Source: Archaeoglobus sp. JdFR-24 (lineage in GTDB: Archaea > Halobacteriota > Archaeoglobi > Archaeoglobales > Archaeoglobaceae). From it: a stretch of 64,000 nt of DNA. Both the position numbers and the translations under genes were made by a program. This document shows positions 1 through 9,009 of this stretch, in pieces (within the stretch, counting starts at the first letter, position 1; the number at the start of each line of letters is the position of its first letter). The notes beneath the pieces are model-generated. The model had not been told where the DNA came from. It searched no databases and saw only the letters and a program-made list of their open reading frames with translations. The stretch is from assembly GCA_002011215.1 (NCBI GenBank), contig MTML01000102.1:1-64000 (forward strand), given 5' to 3'.

Positions 1-95
1 TCAAGAAAGAAAGCCTTTCCACCGGGTTTGAGGACTCTGCAAGCCTCTTTTAACCCGACTAATGGGTTCTCAACAGAACAAAAGACAAATGTTGA
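1..95 (-). pseudogene. SAM-dependent methyltransferase fragment, runs off the left edge
   Basis: The minus strand reads STFVFCSVENP, then LKEACRVLKPGGKAFFL, up to the window edge. This is the post-motif II/III region of UbiE/type 11 methyltransferases. Upstream the similarity stops: the frame continues only about 16 codons to an in-frame TGA (144-146), with no SAM-binding motif I and no plausible start. I read it as a 5'-truncated remnant, though the gene beyond position 1 is not visible. A second, different methyltransferase remnant lies near 26.0 kb. Confidence 0.5.
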
Positions 96-170
96 GAAAA
101 TATTTTGATAAAAATAGATCCTACCGGGGGTTTGATTGTCAGATCAGGTGCAGGCAGGTAATTAACTAAA

Positions 171-1118
171 TCAAAATTTAAAGCCGGTCATACCTGAAAA
201 AAGCACTACTACGGTTAAGGTTGATGATTTAGGAACGGGATAATCTCCATATCTCATTTTAAGTCTTGGAAACATTTTTTCAAGCATGTTAAGGCACGAA
301 AACATACCATCCATTGTAATATCTTCTGGATCGCCGCCAAAGAGCAGAAGTGCACTTTTTGCCGTATTGAGGTCACATCTGGCACTCAGGTTTTTCTCAA
401 TTGCCTCTCTTACCATCTCAACCATTCTCCTCGATTTCTCTCCGATGACCTCGTCCTCTTTCCAGAACATAATTTTCTTAAGCCAGCTTTTGGAAATGCT
501 AACACTCGAAACCCCGACTGTTGAAAGACCACCTTTGAAAAATGAATTGAAAACATCACTTGTATCGACCACAACCTCTCCGGATAGTCTCTTTTTCAAA
601 TCTATTTCTCCAGCCAGGGAAATTAGATTCATTGAGTTCAATATCATCCAGTCCATATTATCTCTCTCTTCAAACAGGAGCAAAAAATGAGAGTAATTTG
701 CTAAAATTTTTAATCTCCTTCTTATCTCCTCAAAATTAATGCCTGAATCCAGTAGAGGAAGAATTACAAGAACAATAACAGGATCTTCAGACATTTCAAG
801 CAGTTCGTCTCCGAGTTTTTTTGCAAGCTCAAAACCGTAGTCATCTTCAATATGGGTAATGAGTAGAAAAGCCTCAAAAAACTCATATTTGGAGAAAATG
901 GTATTCAGGATGCTTCTTGCACTATCCCTGTCCTCATAATCCAGCCACACGTGAAATTTGTTTGTTTCAGGCAGTTTTAACCTCTTTAAATAAGACAACT
1001 CATGATGGAGTGAATAACATTTGAAAAGAGACACATTATTGATCTTTTTCCCCTTTTTAGCAAGAAGTTCCGAAATTCTGGATCCCTTTTTACCCAAGCC
1101 AATTGATAATAGCCTCAT
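171..1118 (-). CDS. Divergent tubulin/FtsZ (CetZ-like) superfamily protein with a degenerate nucleotide pocket
   Basis: 315 aa. The N-terminus (residues 3-20, IGLGKKGSRISELL) aligns with the FtsZ/CetZ T1 strand-loop IGxGGxGxN. Residues 84-110 sit where the T4 signature GGGTGTG should be, but read THIEDDYGF. Residues 113-150 (PVIVLVILP, then SHFLLLFEE) follow the CetZ-like core. D185 and D188 in VVDTSDV match the two T7-loop acids of NxDxxD, with Asn replaced by Val. Residues 252-306 resemble the C-terminal domain. GTP binding is therefore doubtful, although the T7 acids are kept. It could be a non-polymerising partner of a canonical FtsZ/CetZ. Monocistronic; neighbours give no role. Confidence 0.6.
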   Translation of the reverse strand: MRLLSIGLGKKGSRISELLAKKGKKINNVSLFKCYSLHHELSYLKRLKLPETNKFHVWLDYEDRDSARSILNTIFSKYEFFEAFLLITHIEDDYGFELAKKLGDELLEMSEDPVIVLVILPLLDSGINFEEIRRRLKILANYSHFLLLFEERDNMDWMILNSMNLISLAGEIDLKKRLSGEVVVDTSDVFNSFFKGGLSTVGVSSVSISKSWLKKIMFWKEDEVIGEKSRRMVEMVREAIEKNLSARCDLNTAKSALLLFGGDPEDITMDGMFSCLNMLEKMFPRLKMRYGDYPVPKSSTLTVVVLFSGMTGFKF

Positions 1119-1357
1119 CCAAGCTAATGTTACATGTTTTCGTTAATTAATTTTGCTTTGTTATTGGTTCTATTGAGATATCTCTCAAGTCTGTTTTGAC
1201 TGGAATGCGTATTAATTCTCCCCCTCTCGATTCTTGTTCTGATCTTCTGATTTAATCTGATTACAGATTTTTTATAATTAAATATTTTATTTTCCTGTAT
1301 CTTATCAGGATTCTCTATTTTACCATTACTCTAACCCGGTGAAGATTAGAGTTACCG

Positions 1358-1900
1358 TTAACTTTTGGAATTTAATGTTCTCTCGAAATTATCAATAGAC
1401 CCAAATTTTCTGATGATTCTGAGGTAAAAGTCATCGAGAATTCTACTGGATGCTCCCCAGACCAGCTCACCATCACACTCGTAATTTGGTCCCCAGTCTG
1501 CAACCCTTCTCGACTTTAAAACTCTGAAAAAATCGTCAATAAGGACTTTTTTCACTTCATATGGATCAGGGATTATATCGGATTTCTCAAAAACCCCGGC
1601 AACTGGGTGTATTTTAATTCGAAGCTCCATTACTTCTTTTGGGGTCAAATATCCAGCAACATCAATTCTGGATGAGTCAATTCCAAGCTCCTCTTCAACC
1701 TCCCTGAGGGCAGTCTCTACCGGAGCCTCAAGATGCTCTCTGATACCCCCGGGAAAGGCTATATGGCCTGCACTCCTCCTTACATTCTTGGAGCGCATAA
1801 TCATAACAATTTTCAACCCGTCATCAATCATCAGAGGGACAAGAACTGCAGCCCCATACACCGTCAGATAGTGAAGATCTGTGTCAAGGATCTCTCTCAA
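1358..1900 (-). CDS. Nudix hydrolase, CoA-pyrophosphatase-like
   Basis: 180 aa. A full Nudix box GX5EX7REUXEEXGU is visible: G followed by EHLEAP, then REVEEELGI at about residues 67-74. The segment before it, RRSAGHIAFPGG, resembles the NUDT7/NudL signature of CoA diphosphatases, so cleavage of a nucleoside-diphosphate-linked substrate such as CoA is the best guess. The first codon of the frame is TTG with no clear ribosome-binding site; GTG at residue 14 is an alternative start. It stands alone between two AT-rich gaps. Confidence 0.75.
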   Translation of the reverse strand: MREILDTDLHYLTVYGAAVLVPLMIDDGLKIVMIMRSKNVRRSAGHIAFPGGIREHLEAPVETALREVEEELGIDSSRIDVAGYLTPKEVMELRIKIHPVAGVFEKSDIIPDPYEVKKVLIDDFFRVLKSRRVADWGPNYECDGELVWGASSRILDDFYLRIIRKFGSIDNFERTLNSKS

Positions 1901-2058
1901 TAACTTTTTGACTGATTTAACGTTTATCAGCTAAATCACCCCAATCCGATTTTTTTCATAATTTTTAATCCTTATAATTTTTTATCAGCGAATCTCGTTA
2001 TCACTTGTATTTTGAACTGCCCCTTTGCGTCTAATCATACTCGATAATATTTTGTTTA

Positions 2059-3180
2059 TCAAATTACTCTGAAGGGAACAGGATTGAAACAGAGGATTGC
2101 TATGATCATCGTAAAAATTCCTGTGATAAATCTCTTTTTATCAATTGGGATTTCATCGTTGAGTGGTCGTGGGTGTCTCTGGAATGAGAATATCAGTGCA
2201 ATCAAACCCCAGAACACCAGAATTGAGTCCCCAGTGCTGTAAACGAATGACAGAATCCATCCACCCATGATAAGGATAAAGGGGATTGATTTGGAAACGT
2301 ATTCTGCTTTTTTCCCTATCATTGCCCTTACAATGTGCCCCCCATCGAGCTGACCCACGGGTAGGAGGTTGAAGAAGGTCACGAGCATCCCCACCCATCC
2401 TGCAAATGCGACCGGGTGTATGAATTCAGATTTTGCTCCCATCAGAAGGGCGATTGCATCAAAGAGCAGAGGTGTTCCAAGTTCGAGCATCTGACCCCTT
2501 TGAACGGGTGGCGTGAAGGGTATCGAGAGGCCTATGGCGGTGACAATTATTGAAGCAACAACTCCAACAAGAGGACCCGAAACTCCGACATCGAACAGTG
2601 CAGTCCTGTTTGGTATGTGGCCTTTATGTCTTATCACTGCCCCAAGAGTACCTATTATTGTTGGGAAGGGTATGAAATAGGGCAGGGTTGTTTTCATCCC
2701 CCACATCCGTGCAGCAACAAAGTGACCCATTTCATGACTGCCGAGAACAAACATTATTGCTATTGAAAACTTTAGACCCTCAAATATGTTAAAGTCAGGA
2801 GTGAAGGTCGCTCCGACCATGGTAGTACTTGCAATGGTTGCAATCAGCAGGATGAGGTTAATCCATCTTCTTTCTTTCTCTTCGACTCTCCTGAATTCCA
2901 GAACCATTTCACCATATCTGTAACCGAGTTCAACCTGATAAAATGGGATAAACTGCAAAAGATTTTTCTTAAAGAGTTCAATTGACTCGGGGCTTTTAGG
3001 ATTAATATAGAATCTCCATCCATCTGGCAACCTCTCATCATAATAGATCTGAAAAACTTCCTCAACTCTCTCTCTGATATACCTTTCGTCAGGTATCCTA
3101 TTTTTATTTCCATGTCTTTCGAGATTATTGAATTTGTTTGAATCAGATTTAAAGTTTATTCCCAATATATCAACACCCAA
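2059..3180 (-). CDS. Site-2 protease family membrane metalloprotease (peptidase M50)
   Basis: 373 aa with several membrane segments. The zinc site HEMGH is at about residues 149-153, and the third ligand lies in NLLPVGQLDGGH (about 270-282), the M50 pair of motifs. A soluble N-terminal region of about 105 residues precedes the first membrane segment, as in archaeal S2P-like proteases. The role is intramembrane cleavage of an unknown substrate. The frame opens with TTG and no ATG occurs until about residue 92, so TTG is the probable start. Confidence 0.85.
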   Translation of the reverse strand: MGVDILGINFKSDSNKFNNLERHGNKNRIPDERYIRERVEEVFQIYYDERLPDGWRFYINPKSPESIELFKKNLLQFIPFYQVELGYRYGEMVLEFRRVEEKERRWINLILLIATIASTTMVGATFTPDFNIFEGLKFSIAIMFVLGSHEMGHFVAARMWGMKTTLPYFIPFPTIIGTLGAVIRHKGHIPNRTALFDVGVSGPLVGVVASIIVTAIGLSIPFTPPVQRGQMLELGTPLLFDAIALLMGAKSEFIHPVAFAGWVGMLVTFFNLLPVGQLDGGHIVRAMIGKKAEYVSKSIPFILIMGGWILSFVYSTGDSILVFWGLIALIFSFQRHPRPLNDEIPIDKKRFITGIFTMIIAILCFNPVPFRVI

Positions 3181-3221
3181 TTGATTTAGACCGGCACCAA
3201 ATTAAACGTTTTCGACTGAAC

Positions 3222-3638
3222 TTATACCAGCTCTACATAGCATTCATCTCTGGCCACAACTCTCACCCTCTGACCACTCTCCAGAGATGAAATATCCACA
3301 GAATCAACAAGAGGTATCTCACTTATTATCGCTCCGACAGCTATAATCGGCTCTGTTTTTTCATTGATTATTGCAAGAGGAGCAGTTCCAGCTTTTTTCA
3401 TTCTCAACAAAACGTAGGTTCCTACCGTGGATCCTCTTCCCGCCGGAAAGGCAAAGATCATGCCTGAGATATTCTTCCCATAAATATCGCTGTCTTGGGC
3501 GGTAACAACCCCACTTTCAGGATCGACATCGCCCAGGAATGAAAAGTTCTTTTTGCTTACAATCAACTCACCCTCAGCAGCACCTCTCGATATCGCTCTG
3601 CAGTACAATCTGCACTCCCTGGCTTTTTCTGATTTCAT
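3222..3638 (-). CDS. Phosphomevalonate dehydratase small subunit (AcnX swivel domain, DUF126)
   Basis: 138 aa. RAISRGAAEGELIV, the central AFPAGRGSTVGTYVL and the NEKTEPIIAVGAI segment are hallmarks of the AcnX/DUF126 swivel domain. In archaea this subunit pairs with the large AcnX subunit to dehydrate (R)-mevalonate 5-phosphate in the modified mevalonate pathway that feeds isoprenoid lipids. The large subunit is not in this window. It lies 41 bp upstream of the M50 gene on the same strand, in the transcript sense. Confidence 0.85.
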   Translation of the reverse strand: MKSEKARECRLYCRAISRGAAEGELIVSKKNFSFLGDVDPESGVVTAQDSDIYGKNISGMIFAFPAGRGSTVGTYVLLRMKKAGTAPLAIINEKTEPIIAVGAIISEIPLVDSVDISSLESGQRVRVVARDECYVELV

Positions 3639-4050
3639 GTATAGATCTGGGAAGTTAAAAAATTTAAGTATTTTGAGCTAACTCTCTCGTCATTCTCATT
3701 TTGAAGCCCCTAATCTGAAAATAAAATCTTTAAGAGTGGTTTTCGGATTCAGGATAACAGGTACTGTTAATGGATAATATGTAGTTGGTGATGAGATCCA
3801 GAATTATCTTAAATCCTGAAAATTACAGTTTTCTCCCTGTTAAAATCTGGTCGATGGGCTGACACTTCCCCTGTTTCATGTTTTCTGGGATCATCTCAAC
3901 AGACTCCATTTACAATCTTCCAGTTTTTTCCAAGAATTATTTGTATATCAGAGCTATCGTAATGTATCTCCTGAATTGAGTCTTTGAATCTGTGTTATCA
4001 AATTCATCACTTGGTTGGTTATATAATATAAAATCGTTTAAATTTTAAAT
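3639..4050. other. Intergenic gap with no supported gene
   Basis: About 410 bp, AT-rich. The only open frame of note is a 28-codon minus-strand ORF at 3823-3909 ending QPIDQILTGRKL; it has no ribosome-binding site and no recognisable full domain, so it is not called. An AT-rich tract near 4020-4050 could act as a terminator or promoter for the flanking minus-strand genes. Confidence 0.4.
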
Positions 4051-5196
4051 TTAAAGGAAGCATTTGGCGATATCACTGCTGTAAAGGCACTCACTGCATG
4101 AGGGATAGTTTGTGTAGCAGTCTTCATTTTTCATTGTATACCAGCATCCTGAAACATGGGGGCAATCAGCACACCAGGGAAAATTGTTCATGTCTTCTCT
4201 TAACTTCTCGAATTCTCTGAGATTTGATATTATTTCGTCATACTCTTGTGTTTTAAAGCTTCCAGTGATGTAGGGTTCGATGGTCTTTTCATGGTTATTC
4301 ACAACCTCAGTATGTTTGCTGGCAAGTTCCATACAGCTCGAAACACTCCCATCTACCTTTACGAATAAGCTATTTTTATAGGGGCAGACCCTGTTTTTAG
4401 AGTCCCCGAAGAATGCTGGTTTGAACAGCTCAATTCCGTAATCCTTTGCAACATCCGAAAGCTGTTCGAGAATTTTCTCGGCTTTGAAAGCAAATTTAAC
4501 TCTATCTATGAAATCAATGAGGCTGGAAAGGTTAAGCTGATACCCCTCAGCATTAACTTCTTTCAGTATATCTTTATACCTTTTGAAGTTCTCACCACTC
4601 CCCTTCGCGCATTCTTGAATAACTCTAACAATAAAATCTTTTCTGAGATCCCCTACAATCTCAGCAACTCTTCTGCTCCCTTCAAAGTAAATGACCTTTT
4701 CGTAGATTTCCCAGTTCGGTGCAACAGCGTTTGATAATGAGACATCAGCTCCATGCTCTCCTGCAAACTCGACAAGAGATTTTAAATTATCAAAATTGTC
4801 TCTGGTAATCACAACCTCAAGCAAGCCTTTATCACCAATTTTTTTCAAATTTTCATTTATCTTTTGCAAATCCGCACCTTTTCTCGTGCTGTTTAGGACT
4901 CTTTCATCCACTGAATCGATAGAAATTCCAATCCTGTCAACGAATTCAACCACACTTCCGACGTCCATCAGGCCGTTAGTGCTCAGAGTGATTTTTCCAT
5001 CCAACATTTTTACAATTTTCGGAATTTCTTTGTTCATCAGCGGCTCTCCAAATCCGTACAGCACGAATTCATCATCGCAATTTGAAACTTTTTCGACCAC
5101 TTCCAGATCTACATTCCTCCCTTCTCTGACCACATCATTCCTGAAACAGTATTCACAGCTTAAATTACAGCTGGTCGTAACTTCAATTTGGATCAT
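4051..5196 (-). CDS. Radical SAM protein with SPASM-like C-terminal cysteine cluster
   Basis: 381 aa. The radical SAM motif CNLSCEYC is at residues 10-17, next to YGFGEPLMN, which matches the SAM-binding GGEP strand. The C-terminus is cysteine-rich: VCPYKNSLF, VSSCMEL, CADCPHVSGCW and CSECLYSSDIAKC, typical of auxiliary Fe-S cluster (SPASM/twitch) domains in peptide- and protein-modifying maturases. No precursor peptide or partner gene is obvious beside it. The start is supported by GAGGTG a few bases upstream. Function unknown. Confidence 0.7.
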   Translation of the reverse strand: MIQIEVTTSCNLSCEYCFRNDVVREGRNVDLEVVEKVSNCDDEFVLYGFGEPLMNKEIPKIVKMLDGKITLSTNGLMDVGSVVEFVDRIGISIDSVDERVLNSTRKGADLQKINENLKKIGDKGLLEVVITRDNFDNLKSLVEFAGEHGADVSLSNAVAPNWEIYEKVIYFEGSRRVAEIVGDLRKDFIVRVIQECAKGSGENFKRYKDILKEVNAEGYQLNLSSLIDFIDRVKFAFKAEKILEQLSDVAKDYGIELFKPAFFGDSKNRVCPYKNSLFVKVDGSVSSCMELASKHTEVVNNHEKTIEPYITGSFKTQEYDEIISNLREFEKLREDMNNFPWCADCPHVSGCWYTMKNEDCYTNYPSCSECLYSSDIAKCFL

Positions 5197-5413
5197 CTTA
5201 ACACCTCAAACCTTTATTTTCAACATATTCAATCGTATTCAGACTGATACATTTTTAATCGCTGAACATCCATTGTCTGTTGAACATCCACTAAATTTTT
5301 TACATGTGTATTAAAGTTATTTCGTGGAAAAGAAATTCTGAGATTCTCTTCAAGATACTGGATACATGAGTATTAGCCAAAAAACTTAAATCGAATTGGA
5401 TGGAGCTTGCTTT

Positions 5414-6151
5414 ATGTCTCATGAAAAGGCGGTTTTGATTTTCAGTGGTGGAATCGACTCCTCAACGCTCCTTTTTTATTTAATTGATAGAGGTTACCAC
5501 GTCAATGCCCTGACATTCGATTACGGTCAGAAACACTCAAAGGAAATCGAGCATGCTGAGAGGGTAGTGGAGTATGCGAAGAATATCGGCAGGTTAGATC
5601 ACAGGATCGTTAATATCTCGTCAATTCATGATTTAATCTCCTCGGGGGCTTTAACAGGGATGTAGGATATACCAAAAGCCTTCTACACGGAAGAAACGCA
5701 GAGAACCACAATTGTGCCCAACAGAAATATGATATTCATCTCGATTGCTGCGGGATATGCTGTTAAAATTAAAGCCAGAGAGGTTTATTATGCTGCACAT
5801 AAGAGTGATTACAGCATTTATCCTGACTGCAGGAATGAATTCGTCAAAGCAGTTGACACAGCTGTATATCTGGCGAATCTCTGGAATCCTGTTGAGGTCA
5901 AAGCTCCTTTTATTGAAATGACGAAGAAAGATGTTGTTGCACTTGGTTTGAAACTGGATGTTCCCTATCACCTCACATGGAGCTGTTATGAGGGGAGGCA
6001 AAATCCATGCCTGAGCTGTGGAACATGCCTGGAAAGAACAGAGGCCTTTTTGCTTAATGATTCCAGGGATCCGTTATTAAATGGTAGAGAGTGGGAGGAA
6101 GCGGTGAAGATATATTACAGGATGAAAGAAAATGTCGAAGAAAACCTCTGA
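5414..6151 (+). pseudogene. queC: 7-cyano-7-deazaguanine synthase, interrupted by one in-frame amber codon
   Basis: The frame starts MSHEKAVLIFSGGIDSST, with the PP-loop SGGIDSS, and after TAG at 5663-5665 continues in the same frame DIPKAFY through VPNRNMIFISIAAGYA to the zinc site CYEGRQNPCLSCGTC. Only a single codon breaks an otherwise full-length QueC, which makes preQ0 for archaeosine in tRNA. GGATGGAG at 5396-5403 serves as the ribosome-binding site for ATG 5414. The cause may be a nonsense mutation, a sequencing error or readthrough. TAG ends other genes here, for example the thermosome, so general recoding is unlikely. Confidence 0.8.
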
Positions 6152-6780
6152 TCGCAATTTTCTGCTATTTCAAACAAAAAGATGTAAACTTAAAGTTTAA
6201 ATTCCTGGAAGATAATTTAGCTGAGATGCTCGATATAATCATTGCAAGGCTGATGGCACTTGGGGCTGACTTGAGTTCAAGAAATGCTGTAAAAAAGGCA
6301 CTGTCCTTTGTTGGGGAAAGTGATGAAATTGTCGATCAGATTTATGTTGCGGTTAAGAACAATGCCAGCATAGTGGATTTTGCCAGAACAGAGGCTGGTA
6401 AAAGGGCACTTTTTCTTCCACAGTGCCTGAGAGATGCTGAAAACTGCAGGGCGAAGCTGACAGAAACAGGTTATGTCTGTCAGAGGTGTGGTAGTTGTGT
6501 GATTAACGAATTGCTGGATTATGCCAAGTCGATTGGATACAAACATGTTTTTATCGTACCTGGAGGTAGCATGGTTTTCAAAATTTTAAAGGAGAATAAC
6601 CCGGACAGAATCAAAGCTGTTGTTGGTGTTGCATGTTATCCTGAGCTTGGAGAGGCTATTGAAAGGTTATCCTTTTATGGCATCACACTGCAGGCAATCC
6701 CTCTTTTAAAGACTGGCTGCATAAACACGAAGGTTGATGTGGAAAAAGTCAAAAGAGTCTTGAGGGAAGGTATAAAATAG
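6091..6780 (+). CDS. DUF116 family protein
   Basis: Up to 229 aa. The DUF116 core is clear: FLPQCLRDAENC, then CQRCGSCVINELL, PGGSMVF and VACYPELGEA, with a Cys pair CxxC and further conserved Cys suggesting metal binding. Biochemical role not established. The first possible start, GTG at 6091, would overlap queC by 61 bp, and the first 25 or so residues are just queC read in another frame. ATG 6226 gives a 184-aa protein. The true start is unresolved. Probably co-transcribed with queC. Confidence 0.7.
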   Translation: MGGSGEDILQDERKCRRKPLIAIFCYFKQKDVNLKFKFLEDNLAEMLDIIIARLMALGADLSSRNAVKKALSFVGESDEIVDQIYVAVKNNASIVDFARTEAGKRALFLPQCLRDAENCRAKLTETGYVCQRCGSCVINELLDYAKSIGYKHVFIVPGGSMVFKILKENNPDRIKAVVGVACYPELGEAIERLSFYGITLQAIPLLKTGCINTKVDVEKVKRVLREGIK

Positions 6781-6933
6781 ATGTAGTATAAGTAAGTTGT
6801 TAATAAGGTTTAGATTGCTTTAACAGAATACATTGGATTTCTTTTTATAACTAACTTTTTCTATAATTTGTGTTATTCTAATTAGACTTTCATAGAATCG
6901 AGCAAAAGGTCAAACAAACGGAAATATAAAATG

Positions 6934-6940
6934 AAAAAAA
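6934..6940 (-). terminator. Oligo-T terminator after the thermosome gene
   Basis: A run of seven T on the minus strand, followed by further T-rich sequence, lies 15 bp past the thermosome stop codon. Poly-T tracts act as intrinsic terminators for archaeal RNA polymerase. Confidence 0.45.
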
Positions 6941-6954
6941 TATCAGGGGCTAGG

Positions 6955-8613
6955 CTAGTACATGCCCATGCCACCCATGCCACCCATTCCGCCCATGCCT
7001 TCCATGCCTTCGCCTGTCTCTTTCTCCTTGCTGAGTCCCTTAGCAGCAATCACGTCATCGATTCTCAGTATCATGACTGCAACTTCGGTTGCGGATGCGA
7101 TGGCCTGTGTCTTAACTCTGAGCGGTTCAATGACACCAAGTTCCTTCATGTTCTCGATTTTTCCAGTTTCGACGTTTACTCCTGCAAACTTATCTCCCTT
7201 TTCATGAGCTGACTTGAGCTCAACGAGCACGTCGATTGGATCAATACCTGCATTCTCTGCAAGGGTCTTCGGAATTATTTCAAGTGCTGTTGCAAACGCC
7301 TCCACTGCAAGCTGTTCTCTACCGCCGAGTGTTGGTGCCCATTCTCTAAGCTTCAGAGAAACCTCAATTTCTGGAGCTCCTCCACCAGCAAGCACTCTAC
7401 CATCTTCAAGCGCGCACTCAACAACTCTGATTGCATCCTCAACACCTCTGGCGATCTCATCGACCACGTGCTCCGTTCCGCCTCTAACGAGAATTGTCAC
7501 GGCCTTGGGGTTCTTGCATCCTGTAACGAATACCATTTTCTCATCGCCGATCTTTCTTTCCTCGACAACCTTGGCAAAACCAAGATCCTCTGGTTTAACA
7601 TCTCTGAGTTCTGTGTGCACTTTTGCTCCTGTGGCCTTTGAAAGCTTCTCAATGTCACTCTTCTTGACTCTCCTTACTGCCAGAATTCCGTTTTTGGCAA
7701 GGTAGTACTGCGCGAGGTCATCAATCCCCTTCTGGCAAACGACTACATTTGCGCCCGCGTTTACAATCTTGTCCACCATTTCTTTGAGCATCTTCTCTTC
7801 CTGTTCGACGAACTTCTGAAGCATGTCGGGATCGGTAATCCTTATCTTTGCATCTGTCTCGGTTTCCTTGATTTCAAGAGCGCTGTCGAGCAGGAGAATC
7901 TTTGCATCCTCAATTTTCTTGGGCATTGCCGGGTGTACAACTTCTTTGTCGAGAACGACACCATCAATCAGCTCGGTCTCTTCAACACTTCCACCCTGTC
8001 TTTTCTCGATTTTAATATATTCGGCGTCAACATTAACCTTACCATTTACCTCTTCTGCAACTGTTTTTGCTGCATTTACTGCAATCTTGGCCAATCTATC
8101 GAGAGCAACCTCAGCACCCTTTCCAGTCATTGCTGTCATTGCGATCTTCTTTAGAATTTCTGTGTCATCGGTACTTATCGGGATGGCTAGTTCCTTCAGA
8201 ATCTCGAGGGCTTTATCAGCTGCGAATCTATAACCGTTTGAGATTATTGCTGGATGAATCTCCTGTTCTAAAAGATCTTCTGCTCTTTTCAGGAATTCTC
8301 CTGCAAGAACAACAGCTGTTGTTGTACCATCTCCAACCTCATTATCCTGGGTTTTTGCAACCTCAATAACCATTTTTGCTGCTGGGTGTTCAACATCAAT
8401 CTCTTTGAGAATCGTCACACCATCGTTTGTAATTACAACATCACCCAGACCATCAACAAGCATTTTATCCATACCTCTTGGCCCAAGAGTACTCCTCACC
8501 GACTCGGCGATCACTCTTGCAGCCATAATATTAAGCCTCTGGGCATCTCTACCAGTTGTCCTCTGAGTTCCTTCTCTCAAAATAAGTACAGGCTGACCCT
8601 GTAACGTTGCCAT
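6955..8613 (-). CDS. Thermosome subunit (group II chaperonin)
   Basis: 552 aa, the usual size. It has the ATP-site motif [15 protein letters not shown] at about residues 94-108, the early [16 protein letters not shown] segment, and the Gly-Met repeat tail ending GMGGMGMY typical of CCT/thermosome subunits. It forms the double-ring ATP-dependent folding machine in the cytoplasm. A single gene transcribed from its own strong promoter with GGAGGTG at 8621-8627. Which paralogue (alpha or beta) cannot be settled here. Confidence 0.97.
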   Translation of the reverse strand: MATLQGQPVLILREGTQRTTGRDAQRLNIMAARVIAESVRSTLGPRGMDKMLVDGLGDVVITNDGVTILKEIDVEHPAAKMVIEVAKTQDNEVGDGTTTAVVLAGEFLKRAEDLLEQEIHPAIISNGYRFAADKALEILKELAIPISTDDTEILKKIAMTAMTGKGAEVALDRLAKIAVNAAKTVAEEVNGKVNVDAEYIKIEKRQGGSVEETELIDGVVLDKEVVHPAMPKKIEDAKILLLDSALEIKETETDAKIRITDPDMLQKFVEQEEKMLKEMVDKIVNAGANVVVCQKGIDDLAQYYLAKNGILAVRRVKKSDIEKLSKATGAKVHTELRDVKPEDLGFAKVVEERKIGDEKMVFVTGCKNPKAVTILVRGGTEHVVDEIARGVEDAIRVVECALEDGRVLAGGGAPEIEVSLKLREWAPTLGGREQLAVEAFATALEIIPKTLAENAGIDPIDVLVELKSAHEKGDKFAGVNVETGKIENMKELGVIEPLRVKTQAIASATEVAVMILRIDDVIAAKGLSKEKETGEGMEGMGGMGGMGGMGMY

Positions 8614-8663
8614 TATGCATCACCTCCAATTCTAATATGCATTTTTTTGCTGGATTTGTTGTT

Positions 8664-8680
8664 CTATATAAGTTTTTCGC
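8664..8680 (-). promoter_or_regulatory. BRE/TATA promoter of the thermosome gene
   Basis: Minus strand reads GCGAAAAACTTATATAG: an A-rich BRE directly before a TATA box, about 51-67 bp upstream of the start. With initiation about 25 bp downstream this leaves a short leader that contains GGAGGTG. No CTAAC-N5-GTTAG palindrome like the one at hsp20 is present. Confidence 0.6.
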
Positions 8681-8811
8681 TCTCTTATTGTTGTATGAAA
8701 TTATTGAGTATCAGCCGCTATAGATAATGGAGATGGGCGTGATTTAAAGTTATGTTTATAAAAGTTATGTTTTTGTTTAAGCTACCATAAAGTAAAATAA
8801 GGGGAGTTAGA

Positions 8812-8937
8812 ATGTTTAAATGCTTGAACTGTAGTGCTGTATACAAAATTAATATAATAAAAGAAACACAAAAAGCTACAGAACCTGAGATTGAGTTCTG
8901 CCCATTTTGCAGGATGGTATGCTGTTTGTACGATTGA
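8812..8937 (+). CDS. Small zinc-ribbon-like protein, 41 aa
   Basis: A 41-codon frame begins MFKCLNCSAVYK and ends CPFCRMVCCLYD. Two CxxC pairs (residues 4-7 and 30-33) spaced by about 22 residues form a rubredoxin-knuckle/zinc-ribbon pattern, with two more Cys at the tail. GGGGAG at 8801-8806 is a well-placed ribosome-binding site and GTTATGTTTATAAAAG just upstream (near 8747-8763) can serve as a TATA region. Function unknown; possibly a regulator or metal-site adaptor expressed with the membrane protein downstream. Confidence 0.6.
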   Translation: MFKCLNCSAVYKINIIKETQKATEPEIEFCPFCRMVCCLYD

Positions 8938-9009
8938 ATAAAAAGATAGATTCAGTAAAAAGGAGGTGAAAAAATAACTAAACAAGAGAAAAAATGGAAA
9001 AAGGCAACT

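Noticed and set aside
3787..3818. GTGATGA with CTGA about 20 bp later, a C/D-box sRNA look-alike
   Set aside because: Only one C and one D box; no C'/D' pair and no guide target identified.
3823..3909. Minus-strand 28-codon ORF ending QPIDQILTGRKL, recalling an ASCH-like motif
   Set aside because: No ribosome-binding site, no further domain sequence on either side and only one short match; at best a relic.
5663..5665. Pyrrolysine encoded at the queC TAG
   Set aside because: No pyl genes are in the window, TAG is a normal stop for other genes here, and QueC has no known need for this residue; mutation or sequencing error is simpler.
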